64,000 bases of DNA from Lysinibacillus sp. BPa_S21 (GTDB lineage: Bacteria; Bacillota; Bacilli; Bacillales_A; Planococcaceae): positions 496,001-560,000 of the forward strand of contig NZ_JALIRS010000003.1 of the NCBI RefSeq assembly GCF_023337795.1. The letters run 5' to 3'. The notes beneath the pieces were generated by a model. The model was not told where the DNA came from, ran no database searches, and saw nothing but the letters and a program-made list of their open reading frames with translations. Shown in pieces: positions 55,738 through 64,000 of this stretch (position 1 is its first letter; each line of letters begins with the position of its first letter). The position numbers were made by a program, and so were the translations under genes.

Positions 55738-56063
55738 TTTATCGGCGATTTTCCCGGGGTTATCAGCGATTCTTCGTTGTTTATCAGCGAACCCGGGGTT
55801 ATCAGCGATTCTTCGTTGTTTATCAGCGATTTACCCGGATTTATCAGCGATTCTTCGATATTTATCAGCGACTTACCCAGGTTTATCAGCGATTCTTCGA
55901 TATTTATCAGCGAACCCGGGGTTATCAGCGATTCTTCGATATTTATCAGCGATTTACCCAGGTTTATCAGCGATTTTCCATTGTTTATCAGCGTTTCACC
56001 TGGTTTTATCAGCGATTCTTCGATATTTATCAGCGATTTACCCAGGTTTATCAGCGATTTACA
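55738..56063 (+). repeat. 21-bp array, ATCAGCGAT family (array A3)
   Basis: Sixteen units with cores at 55741, 55762, 55783, 55801, 55822, 55843, 55864, 55885, 55906, 55924, 55945, 55966, 55987, 56008, 56029 and 56050. Thirteen of 15 steps are 21 bp and two are 18. Spacers alternate between TTCTTCGATA-like and TTACCCAGGT-like. The array fills the gap between convergent genes and ends within 10 bases of the next stop. Confidence 0.95.
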
Positions 56064-56071
56064 CCGTTTTA

Positions 56072-57571
56072 TTAATTAAACGATGCATTCTCCATTTGTT
56101 CTTGGGTTACTAGTTCATAATTCATTGCTGTTATACCAGTTACCTCATGGATCATGCCATGGACATAAAGTTTTTCACCATTTTCCCCATTTAGACGAAC
56201 AGAAAAAATAGCATTACCTTGTCCGACTTTTTTGACAGTGACGCCATCTTCTGAAAGCTCGACATCAACTATTTTATGATCATGCATTGCACCTGTGTAT
56301 TGCTCGATTTTGAAATCTTTCACTTTAAAACCAATTTCACTTTTTGGAATGAACGCACTGTTTTTTTCAATCGCTGATGTTGTATACAATTCATAGCCAT
56401 CAGATTCTGCATGGATACCTACCCGTGTCGAATGTCCGTTATTATCAGAAAGAGTCGCGATATAGTCACCTGCTTGTGATAACATCAGCACGTAGTTACC
56501 GCCCTTAGGAATTGTTTCTTCCTCCCAGCCATCAAATTTATATGGCTTATAGCTGAAAACTTTATCACTCACAGCATGACCATCAGCTGTTGTTAGCTGA
56601 ATATTTTTCGGATCAAAGCCAAAATCTTGCTCTAAAAACAGTGCTGAACCTGGTGTAATTTCATCTGTTGGCTGACAGTTCATTTGTAATTTTCCATCTA
56701 CTTTTGTGACATCAATTTTATATTTTTGCATATCGACAATTGCATAATTTCCCTCATTATCGATATTATAGCCAACAAGCATGAAATAGCCTGATCCTTC
56801 TCGTAACGCCTCAATTTTCACATCGTAATTTGTTCGAAGAATACGGAAAAATTCATGTTCTCCATCTGGTGTTAAATTATTGGTAGAATAAGCATCAATA
56901 TTAGTTGAATTAAGCTCACGCGCAGTAAATGTTTGGATAGCTCGTTTCGCCTGAACAGCCTCAATTCGATGAATAAATAAAGCAAGCTGCGAACGATTCA
57001 CCGTCTCTTGTACACCAAAAGTAGTTGGCGTTATCCCCTTCGTTATATGATTTTCAAACAATGGAGCGACTGCGTAATAGGCATCCGAATATTTTACAAT
57101 ATCCGTAAAGGGTAATGTTTGATCTGCTTCAGCCATTTCTAATTGATAAGCGCTTGTTAGCATTCGCGCCAATTGTTCACGTGTAATAGCTTGATTGACA
57201 CCGAATCTACCATCAGCAAATCCTGAAATAATGCCTTGATTTGCTAAGACAGCGATTGCTCCATAATATTCATCGCTCGGCTTTACATCCGTAAATTTAG
57301 GGTCCTGTACATTTTTAGTATCAAGCCCTAAAAGACCTGCTAAAATCTTCGATGCCTGTCCACGCGTCACATTAGCAAATGGCTTAAATGTGCCATCTGC
57401 ATAACCTTTAATAATTCCGCGTCCCGCTAAATCCTTTACCGCTACACCGTATTCCTTCGTGTAATCAACATCCGAAAATTTCTCTGTTGCCTGCGCAGAC
57501 GGTACTATTACAATGGCGCTTGTCGCAAGAGCAGCAACTAATGCCCCCTGAAATAAAGTATGCTTATTCAT
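56072..57571 (-). CDS. SLH exoprotein with unknown C-terminal domains
   Basis: The product has 499 residues: a signal peptide (MNKHTLFQGALVAALATSAI, cut after QA), three SLH repeats (about 30-210; VTRGQASKILAGLLG, ITREQLARMLTSAYQ, VNRSQLALFIHRIEA) and about 285 residues with no family I recognise. That part is beta-rich, with two sections, FFRILRTNYDVKIEALREGS and onward, then NGHSTRVGIHAESDGYELY. It ends with an Ig-like section (VDVELSEDGVTVKKVGQGNA). A GTG directly before this ATG (57574) is also possible and is 8 bases from AAGGGG. Confidence 0.82.
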   Translation of the reverse strand: MNKHTLFQGALVAALATSAIVIVPSAQATEKFSDVDYTKEYGVAVKDLAGRGIIKGYADGTFKPFANVTRGQASKILAGLLGLDTKNVQDPKFTDVKPSDEYYGAIAVLANQGIISGFADGRFGVNQAITREQLARMLTSAYQLEMAEADQTLPFTDIVKYSDAYYAVAPLFENHITKGITPTTFGVQETVNRSQLALFIHRIEAVQAKRAIQTFTARELNSTNIDAYSTNNLTPDGEHEFFRILRTNYDVKIEALREGSGYFMLVGYNIDNEGNYAIVDMQKYKIDVTKVDGKLQMNCQPTDEITPGSALFLEQDFGFDPKNIQLTTADGHAVSDKVFSYKPYKFDGWEEETIPKGGNYVLMLSQAGDYIATLSDNNGHSTRVGIHAESDGYELYTTSAIEKNSAFIPKSEIGFKVKDFKIEQYTGAMHDHKIVDVELSEDGVTVKKVGQGNAIFSVRLNGENGEKLYVHGMIHEVTGITAMNYELVTQEQMENASFN

Positions 57572-57713
57572 CACCAGCTCAACCCCTTAACATATTTTGT
57601 CTATCATACTATGATAATATGTCGAGTAATACTAAAAGTTTCATAATCTTCTATTGTTATGTATTCTAGAATGTGTTGTTGAGCTTTTCTCCATGTTTTA
57701 CTACAAATGGAAA

Positions 57714-57816
57714 TAGCCCTAACATTTATATTAAATGTTAGGGCTTTAACTTCTATCTCCATCAAAAAGCCTTGTGACCATAATGAAACAAAAAGTTTCA
57801 TCTAATCACAAGGCTA
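57714..57816 (-). terminator. Double terminator of the S-layer gene
   Basis: The first hairpin pairs AGCCTTGTGA with TCACAAGGCT (57765-57816), encloses a second stem ATGAAAC/GTTTCAT, and ends in five T on the minus strand. The second pairs GCCCTAACATTTA with TAAATGTTAGGGC (57714-57747). Two in series fit a very strongly expressed gene. The rest of 57572-57713 holds nothing I can name. Confidence 0.75.
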
Positions 57817-57854
57817 AGATACTAGTTCACTAGTTTATAGCATAATCCCTTTAA

Positions 57855-60800
57855 TTAAGGTGCTGCTACAATTGTTACTTTTAATTCTTTTGTTGCGTTA
57901 CCTACTTTAACTTTTAAAGTAGCTTTAGCTTCTGTAACACCTGATTTTAATGCTGCTGTTGCACCAGCAGTACCGTTATCAGTAATTGTTAAATCAGCCG
58001 CTTTTTCAGGTACGATTGTAACTGTATTTGCAGCAAGTGCTGTGATTGCTTTGTTACCGTATTGGTCAACAGTTGCAACGTTTACTACTGCAGGTGCATC
58101 ACCTGTAGATTTTAAGCCTACTGCTATAGTTGAACCAGATACTAATGTAGCCTCTGTAATAGCTTTAGCTTGGTTGTAATCAGCTGCTGGTGCTGATGCT
58201 GTAAAGAAGAAATCTTGCGTTTTTGCAGCTTCAGCTGAAACAACGAATTTTTGTTCTAAGATTTCACCAGTAGCATTAACTGTAACTTTTAATGTGAATT
58301 CTGTATCTACTACTTTTTTAGCTGAATCTGTGTTTAAAGCTGCTTCTTCAACTTTTACTTTACCAGCAGTTACAACTTGTGGTGAATCTAATTGACCGCC
58401 AGTTACTGTCGCAGTATATTCGTTAGCTTCAAGTGCAACTTTACCACCGTTTAGTAAACCGTTAACTGTAATAGCTTTATCTTCGCCTGCTTTTGTTTTA
58501 CCAATTTCAGCAATTTCATAACCGTTGTATTCTGTACCATCAGTTACTTGTACTTTTACTTCTACAGCAGAATCAATTGTGCCATTTTGAGTTTCAAGTG
58601 CCACATTTAAAGTCGCAGTACCATTTTTTTCAGCTTTCACTGTATTACCGTTTAATGTTACTACATCTGAAGTACCAACTAATGTAACTTTTACAGGCGC
58701 TTCAGAGTTTTTCATTTCACGACCATATTGGTCTTCAATGATTAAGTGGTCTTTCGCTGTAATTGTAACAGGATTTTGAGATGTTGAAATTACTAAAGGA
58801 TTTTTAAGTCCACGAACAACAGTTGGTACTGCTTTTGCTTTAACATCTACAGTAATAGTAGCAACGTTGTAAGTTGAAGTTTGGAATACTAATGCTTGTG
58901 TTCCAGCAGTGTTAAATGTTGTTTTGTAGTATACTTGGCCATCTTTTACTTCAAGAGCTGATTCAGCAACTGTAGCACCACCAACTTTAATACCTTTGTT
59001 TGCATCAGCTAACACTTTTTTGTTAGTGATTACATTGCCTTCTTTATCAGTAACTGTTAATGGGATTAATGTAGCTTCTTCAGCAACAGCGATTTCTGGT
59101 TGAGAAACAGCGATTGTATTAGTTGTAGAAGTTTCTGCAACTTTAACAGTATATTTAGCTGATTGACCGTTAGTTGTTGAAATGAATAATACATCAGTAT
59201 CGCCAGCTTTTAAGATAGATTTTAATGCAACTACTAATTTATCTTTATCGCCAATTTTAACTTTTTTAACAGTGTTTTCGATGTCTAAGTTTGTTGAGTT
59301 TGTGTTTGTAATTACTAGACCAGTTGCTTTAGCTTCGTCTGTAATTTCTTTACCATATTGATCTTTAAGATTTAATACGATATACGCATCAGAAGCTTTA
59401 GAAGCATCATTTAAAGCTACTTCTTCACCTTTAGCGTTATAAACACCAGCTACTTCGATAGAAGAAACTGTAGATTCAGCAGATAATTTTACAGTTTTTG
59501 AAACTGATGTGCCTGTAGCAGAATCAAATAATACTACTGGTACTAAATCGCCGATTTTTTTGCCTTCAACTACAGCACCTGATAATTTCACTACACCTTT
59601 AGCTGAATCAGCAACTACGTTAACATCATTATTTGTTTTTAAAGAAGTTGATTTTGTAATATCTGTACCGTATTGATCTTTAACTACATAACCAACAGTT
59701 GCAGTAGTACCAGCGTCGAAAGTACCGTCAGTTTTAACGGCTTTGTTAACTACAGCTACTTCGTCTAAAACTTCAATTGAAGTTACTTTTTGAGCTTCGA
59801 TTTTAACTGTATTAGTTAATACATTTTCAGTTAAACCAGCAACGTTTACAGTGTATTCAGCTGCTTGGAAGTTTGTAGCACCTACTAATTGAACTGATTT
59901 TTTGTCATCAGCCCAAACAAGAGTTACGTTTTGTTTGAAAGAACCACGTAGTAATTCAACTTTAGCTTTAGAAGTATCTTCTATTGCTTTGTTAAATTGA
60001 ACTTCGATTGTTTTAGCGTTAATTGCTTTTACTGAATCTAATTTAGCATCAGGTACTTCATAAGTAACTACAGCTGAATAAGATTTACCATCAATTTCGA
60101 AATCTACTTTAGTTTCTTTGTTTTCTGGAAGAGCAGTTTCTAATTTCACAGTATGTTTTGAATCATCAGAAAGTGTTACTTCTAATGTAGTTGCATCTAC
60201 AACTTTAGCTTCTTTAACAGTTAAAACTTCTTCACCAACATTATCAATTGCACGGCTTAAGAATGATGCAAATTGACCGCGTGTTAATGTGTTTTTAGGA
60301 TTGAATTGTTTAACGTTTGTAAGTTCAGCATATTCTAACGCGATGATTGCTTCGCGATTTTCTGCAGCTGTAGCTTTTTCTAAGTCAGTGATAGTAGATT
60401 TGAATCCAGCTTCTTTATATTCAGCTACTAAATCTACGTTATAAACTGTTTTGATCGCACGTACTAAAACTACTGCCATTTGCTCACGGCTCATGTTATT
60501 AGTGTGCATTAATTTGTTATTTGAGCCTTTGAATACGCCAGCATCTTTAACAAGTGCTGCATATTGTAATAACTCTTTGTCAGGTGTTGTTGTTGGTAAA
60601 TCAGTGAAACGAGCTTCTGTTGCATAATCTGCAGGAATTTCGTAATTTTCTGACACTAACCATTTTCCTAAGAACTTAGTTACATTACCACGAGTAACTA
60701 CAGCATTCGGTTTGAATGTGCCATCTGGGTAACCTGCTACGATTTTAGCGTCCGCTAATGCTAAGATTGCATCCTTGTGATCACTTTTTTCAATATCAGT

Positions 60801-60893
60801 AAAGCTAGCTGCGCTTGCTGCTGGTACGATTGCTGATGCTACTAGAGCTGCTGACGCTGCGCCGACAACCCATTTACTATATTTTTGTTTCAT
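57855..60893 (-). CDS. Main S-layer protein
   Basis: The 1012-residue exoprotein is the likely lattice subunit. It has a signal peptide (MKQKYSKWVVGAASAALVAS, ending ASA at about 29), three SLH repeats (about 31-205; VTRGNVTKFLGKWL, MSREQMAVVLVRAIK, LTRGQFASFLSRAID) and roughly 800 residues of Ig-like and Big-type beta domains, rich in Val/Thr/Lys/Ala. It has no Cys. The neighbours SecA2/SlaP (export) and CsaB (ligand) support the role. An in-frame start at 60923 lies before the ribosome site. ATG 60893 has AGGGGG 9 bases upstream. A strong sigma-A promoter precedes it. Confidence 0.92.
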   Translation of the reverse strand: MKQKYSKWVVGAASAALVASAIVPAASAASFTDIEKSDHKDAILALADAKIVAGYPDGTFKPNAVVTRGNVTKFLGKWLVSENYEIPADYATEARFTDLPTTTPDKELLQYAALVKDAGVFKGSNNKLMHTNNMSREQMAVVLVRAIKTVYNVDLVAEYKEAGFKSTITDLEKATAAENREAIIALEYAELTNVKQFNPKNTLTRGQFASFLSRAIDNVGEEVLTVKEAKVVDATTLEVTLSDDSKHTVKLETALPENKETKVDFEIDGKSYSAVVTYEVPDAKLDSVKAINAKTIEVQFNKAIEDTSKAKVELLRGSFKQNVTLVWADDKKSVQLVGATNFQAAEYTVNVAGLTENVLTNTVKIEAQKVTSIEVLDEVAVVNKAVKTDGTFDAGTTATVGYVVKDQYGTDITKSTSLKTNNDVNVVADSAKGVVKLSGAVVEGKKIGDLVPVVLFDSATGTSVSKTVKLSAESTVSSIEVAGVYNAKGEEVALNDASKASDAYIVLNLKDQYGKEITDEAKATGLVITNTNSTNLDIENTVKKVKIGDKDKLVVALKSILKAGDTDVLFISTTNGQSAKYTVKVAETSTTNTIAVSQPEIAVAEEATLIPLTVTDKEGNVITNKKVLADANKGIKVGGATVAESALEVKDGQVYYKTTFNTAGTQALVFQTSTYNVATITVDVKAKAVPTVVRGLKNPLVISTSQNPVTITAKDHLIIEDQYGREMKNSEAPVKVTLVGTSDVVTLNGNTVKAEKNGTATLNVALETQNGTIDSAVEVKVQVTDGTEYNGYEIAEIGKTKAGEDKAITVNGLLNGGKVALEANEYTATVTGGQLDSPQVVTAGKVKVEEAALNTDSAKKVVDTEFTLKVTVNATGEILEQKFVVSAEAAKTQDFFFTASAPAADYNQAKAITEATLVSGSTIAVGLKSTGDAPAVVNVATVDQYGNKAITALAANTVTIVPEKAADLTITDNGTAGATAALKSGVTEAKATLKVKVGNATKELKVTIVAAP

Positions 60894-60935
60894 ATGAAAA
60901 TACCCCCTAGATAAATTAGCCAATATTTGTGACTA

Positions 60936-60972
60936 CGAATTCATTATAAGATTACGAGATAATAAATTTCAA
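60936..60972 (-). promoter_or_regulatory. Sigma-A promoter of the S-layer gene
   Basis: On the minus strand TTGAAA (60967-60972) is 18 bases from a perfect TATAAT (60943-60948). Transcription would start near 60936, giving a leader of about 43 bases with a strong AGGGGG ribosome site. Confidence 0.75.
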
Positions 60973-61355
60973 AATGAAATAACTGGAATGAAAATTGTGG
61001 TAACACCTGAATTTTAAAGGTTATTTAACCATTTTTTATGAAAATATAATTGTTGCTACCATCCTTAAAATTGACAGACAAACCTTACTGCCACAAGGAA
61101 AATATACCATCTTACCCATGTCATTTTTACCATCCAAATTTCTACATATTTCGACTTTCGCGCAATAATTGAGTAAAAACCAATAGTGAACAATTCGTGA
61201 ATTTACGTTAAAATAGTGTAGGAAATTTATTCTTGTATTCCTTGAATCTAATATATTTTTACATAAATTTGATGTACTATGAGTTATTTGGTACATTTTA
61301 TAAGCAATTATTTTTTTAATGATCGACGAAAAATGACCCATGTGATTTGCATTTT

Positions 61356-61800
61356 TTAATCAGCGAGTGTCGTGATACAGTCGGTGGTTTTTGGCATTTT
61401 ATCAGCGATCTTCGTGAGTTTATCAGCGATTATTGACTTTTTATCAGCGGTATTCGTCTAGTTATCAGCGTTTCTATTTTTTTATCAGCGATTTTCACGA
61501 TTTATCAGCGTTTCTACTTTTTATCTACGATCTTCACGATTTATCGGCGATTCTACCTTTTTATCAGCGATCTTCGTGAATTTATCAGCGGTTATTGACT
61601 TTTTATCAGCGGTATTCGTCTAGTTATCAGCGATTCTATTTTTCTATCAGCGACTGCATTGGTGCAATTAGCGATATTTGGAATTTTATCAGCAATTTTT
61701 GTGATTTTTCAGTGATTTTCGTGATTTTTCAGTGATTCTACCTTATTATTAGGGATCTTCATGATCTTATCGGCGATTTAGGCTTTTTATTAGCGATTAT
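61356..61800 (+). repeat. 21-bp array, ATCAGCGAT family (array A4)
   Basis: About 22 units run from 61359 to 61789, with steps of 21 or 20 bp and two of 19. The left and middle parts are well kept (cores at 61401, 61422, 61443, 61464). A block including GTTATTGACT and GTATTCGTCTAG recurs 162 bp on. The right third has decayed to TTCAGTGAT and ATTAGCGAT. The array lies between divergent slp and acyltransferase genes. The remaining 60973-61355 shows no gene. Confidence 0.9.
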
Positions 61801-61815
61801 TCGCGATACTATAAT
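61787..61815 (+). promoter_or_regulatory. Possible promoter of acyltransferase operon
   Basis: TATAAT at 61810-61815 is 17 bases from a weak TTATTA. That -35 lies in the last decayed unit of the repeat array. Confidence 0.4.
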
Positions 61816-61851
61816 GGATATAACTATTATTAGAGATGAGGATTTGAAGGA

Positions 61852-63276
61852 ATGGTTTTTAGTAGCCTTATATTTTTATATGTCTTTTTACCATTAGTGC
61901 TCATTGTGTACTTCATCTCTCCGAAGATGCTTCGTAACACAATTTTACTTTTGGCCAGCCTGTTCTTTTATGCATGGGGGGAACCGAAGTATGTACTATT
62001 AATGATGATTTCCATTTTGCTGAATTATATTTTGGGGATTGTCATTGAAAATACGGTTTCGCAGTCTAAACGAAAAGCGCTACTTTGGCTTGTTATTGTG
62101 AGTAATTTGGCCATCCTAGGCTATTACAAATACGCCGGCTTTTTCGTGGACATTTTGAACAACTATTTGGATAAGCCTATTGAATGGGAGGCTGTACCGC
62201 TTCCGATTGGTATTTCATTCTACACGTTCCAAGCACTTAGCTATGTGATTGATGTTTACCGAAAAGACGTAAAGGCACAGCGTAATTTTTTAGATTTATC
62301 GCTTTTCATTACATTGTTTCCACAGCTTGTGGCCGGACCGATTGTGCGTTATCAAACGGTAGCCGAGCAAATTAAAAAGCGTTTTTCTACAGCTGAGGAT
62401 TGGATGATGGGTACTCGTCGCTTTGTGCAGGGGTTAGCTAAAAAAGTACTTATTGCGAATCCGATGGGTGAAGTGGCCGACCAGGTTTTCAGTTTATCAG
62501 GTGGCGATTTAACAACAGGTACTGCTTGGATTGGGCTCTTTGCTTACGCGCTACAAATCTATTTTGACTTCTCTGCCTATAGTGATATGGCCATTGGTTT
62601 AGCACGAATTTTTGGCTTCCATTTTGAAGAGAACTTTAACTATCCGTACATTGCACAGTCCGTAACAGAATTCTGGCGTCGCTGGCATATTTCGCTCAGC
62701 AGCTGGTTTAGAGACTATGTCTACTTTCCACTTGGCGGTAGTCGTGTTAGCCACGCATGGAAACTATATCGAAACTTATTAATTGTTTGGACGTTAACGG
62801 GCTTTTGGCACGGGGCGAGCTGGACATTTATGGCATGGGGCTTTTATTACGGACTATTAATTTGCCTTGAAAAATGGGTGCTTTTAAAATGGTTGGAACG
62901 CGTACCTCGTTTCTTACGTCATATTTATACGATTACTTTCATTATGTTCGGTTGGGTATTCTTTAGAGCGAATGACTTTACATACGCCTTTGGATTTATC
63001 AAAACGTTGTTCGGACTATCCGATGCAGCACTGTATAATTATGAAACGATTTTGCTTGCAAAGGATTATGTCGTGTATTTTGTCATTGCGATTATCTTCG
63101 TTATGCCAGTTTATAGACTTTATCAAACGTGGAGCGAGCAAAAAGCGACGGCTTCCCTATCATTTGATTGGAGTCTACGCCTTGTACAATCCATTTACTA
63201 TGGAGCATTGTTGCTCTTTATCACGATGTTTTTAGTGAACGCAACACATAATCCATTCATTTACTTTAGATTCTAG
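61852..63276 (+). CDS. MBOAT family O-acyltransferase (PatA/AlgI type)
   Basis: The 474-residue membrane enzyme has about 11 helices. It begins MVFSSLIFLYVFLPLVLIVY and has the MBOAT motifs LPIGISFYTFQALSYVIDVY, YPYIAQSVTEFWRRWHISLS followed by SWFRDYVYFPLGG, and the catalytic His in LTGFWHGASWTF. AlgI/PatA/DltB proteins pass acetyl or alanyl groups across the membrane to a partner that modifies a polymer. In B. anthracis PatA/PatB acetylate the secondary wall polymer and affect S-layer assembly. Context fits that job. AAGGA lies close to the ATG, with GAGG 10 bases away. Confidence 0.9.
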   Translation: MVFSSLIFLYVFLPLVLIVYFISPKMLRNTILLLASLFFYAWGEPKYVLLMMISILLNYILGIVIENTVSQSKRKALLWLVIVSNLAILGYYKYAGFFVDILNNYLDKPIEWEAVPLPIGISFYTFQALSYVIDVYRKDVKAQRNFLDLSLFITLFPQLVAGPIVRYQTVAEQIKKRFSTAEDWMMGTRRFVQGLAKKVLIANPMGEVADQVFSLSGGDLTTGTAWIGLFAYALQIYFDFSAYSDMAIGLARIFGFHFEENFNYPYIAQSVTEFWRRWHISLSSWFRDYVYFPLGGSRVSHAWKLYRNLLIVWTLTGFWHGASWTFMAWGFYYGLLICLEKWVLLKWLERVPRFLRHIYTITFIMFGWVFFRANDFTYAFGFIKTLFGLSDAALYNYETILLAKDYVVYFVIAIIFVMPVYRLYQTWSEQKATASLSFDWSLRLVQSIYYGALLLFITMFLVNATHNPFIYFRF

Positions 63277-63286
63277 GTGGGACAAC

Positions 63287-64000
63287 ATGCGAAAAATACA
63301 AATGTATCTATTACCAATAACCTTTTTTTGCATCATTTTCGGTGGCTTCGTCGTGCACGTATTAACGGTGGATCGTCCACAATCTGAAATGGAGAACCGT
63401 ACGTTAGAATCTGCAAATCTTTCGCCAAGCCCACAGGAAATTTTATCTGGGGCATGGTCAAAACAAGTAGAAACCTATATTTCCGATCAATTTCCTGCAC
63501 GCGATACATGGATGCGTAATTATGTTTACTACCAACGTGCGATGGGGAAAACCTACTTAAACGATAAGTACGCAGTTGATGATAAAAGCGGCTGGATTAT
63601 TTCAAAGCCTGCTGAAGAAAAACCGGATGAGGAGCTCGCTTACTTTGCTACTGATTTACAAAAGCTAAGCGAAGGACTAGCTGAAAAAAATATCCCGTTT
63701 ACGTATTACTCGCTACCAGCAAAGGCGACTTACTCACGCGAGCCAAGCCCAAGCTATATGCCTGAGGACGCCGGAGTTGCCAATAATTTACGCCTTCATG
63801 AGTTTGTTACCGCTAAAGGTGTAGATAATGTTCGTCTCTATGATGAAATGAAGAATAACGACTTTTCTGCTGAACGTAACTTCTTCAAAACCGATCATCA
63901 CTGGACAATACGCGGTGCATACTCAGGCTATCAGGCACTCATGAAAACAATGAGCGAACGACTCGGTGAAACGATTGAACCGATTCCATATAATGAAGCC
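63287..64000 (+). CDS. DHHW/AlgX-like acetyltransferase partner, partial
   Basis: The first 238 codons are in the window and the gene runs off the right edge. It starts MRKIQMYLLPITFFCIIFGG with one membrane helix, then PQSEMENRTLE and an extracellular SGNH-like domain containing FFKTDHHWTIRGAY, the motif after which the DHHW family is named. Such proteins accept acyl groups from the MBOAT partner and transfer them to an exported polysaccharide. GGTGG lies 6 bases before ATG 63287, 10 bases after the upstream stop, so the two genes form an operon. Confidence 0.88.
   Translation, partial: MRKIQMYLLPITFFCIIFGGFVVHVLTVDRPQSEMENRTLESANLSPSPQEILSGAWSKQVETYISDQFPARDTWMRNYVYYQRAMGKTYLNDKYAVDDKSGWIISKPAEEKPDEELAYFATDLQKLSEGLAEKNIPFTYYSLPAKATYSREPSPSYMPEDAGVANNLRLHEFVTAKGVDNVRLYDEMKNNDFSAERNFFKTDHHWTIRGAYSGYQALMKTMSERLGETIEPIPYNEA

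Noticed and set aside
55713-56079. Plus-strand frames of 115-120 codons rich in YQRF or FISD
   Set aside because: Translation of repeat array A3; two frames open together and no start signal.
61036-61341. 101-codon minus-strand frame upstream of slp
   Set aside because: Poor composition, no ribosome site and no recognisable domain; it lies upstream of the slp promoter and looks like chance.
12043-61800. Arrays as CRISPR
   Set aside because: The period is only 21 bp, cores are 8-12 bp, spacers recur instead of being unique, and no cas genes are present.

Overview
The window looks like a low-GC, motile, S-layered member of the Bacillales, most likely from the Lysinibacillus/Solibacillus branch of the Planococcaceae. 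The evidence is a Bacillus-type flagellar late operon with CsrA/FliW, a comF block, degSU, a SecA2-SlaP accessory secretion pair, and an unusually dense set of genes for proteins with SLH (S-layer homology) wall anchors. The genus is inferred from gene content only.

Layout. 1-4.5 kb (minus strand): flagellin with a downstream Maf/KdsB/aldolase set that probably makes and attaches a CMP-activated sugar to flagellin. 4.7-9.5 kb (minus): csrA, fliW, yviE-like, flgL, flgK, flgN, flgM. 9.5-12.3 kb (minus): yvyF, comFC, comFA. 12.3-16.5 kb (minus): degV-like, a lipoprotein, degU, degS. 16.7-19.9 kb: yvyE, an LCP ligase, and tagO. 20.1-23.4 kb (plus): secA2-slaP. 23.9-28.9 kb: LysM-NlpC/P60 hydrolase, BrnQ carrier, S41 protease, TetR regulator. 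29.6-33.4 kb (minus): csaB-like pyruvyl transferase, GT4, MurJ-like flippase. 33.7-60.9 kb: nine SLH proteins (phosphodiester glycosidase, glucosaminidase, two amidases, NlpC/P60, CAP, an SLH-only protein, an SLH protein of unknown function, the large S-layer protein), plus a Wzy-like polymerase, a giant helical-repeat exoprotein and a membrane/HlyD-like pair. 61.8-64 kb (plus): MBOAT acyltransferase and DHHW partner, running off the right edge.

How it fits together. TagO and the LCP enzyme start and attach wall polysaccharides. CsaB-like pyruvylation would create the ligand that SLH domains bind, and the MBOAT/DHHW pair would O-acetylate a surface polymer. SecA2/SlaP would export the S-layer protein, and the SLH hydrolases would remodel the wall beneath it. 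The left part is a flagellar module with visible sigma-D and CsrA control at hag.

The most unusual feature is not a gene. Seven noncoding arrays built from three unrelated core motifs (ATCAGCGAT, GCCGCTAA, CGCGGGTATT) share a spacing of almost exactly 21 bp, and all seven point the same way on the plus strand regardless of neighbouring gene direction. I cannot name a described family for them. One array runs open into the front of comFA and would lead to a mis-called start.
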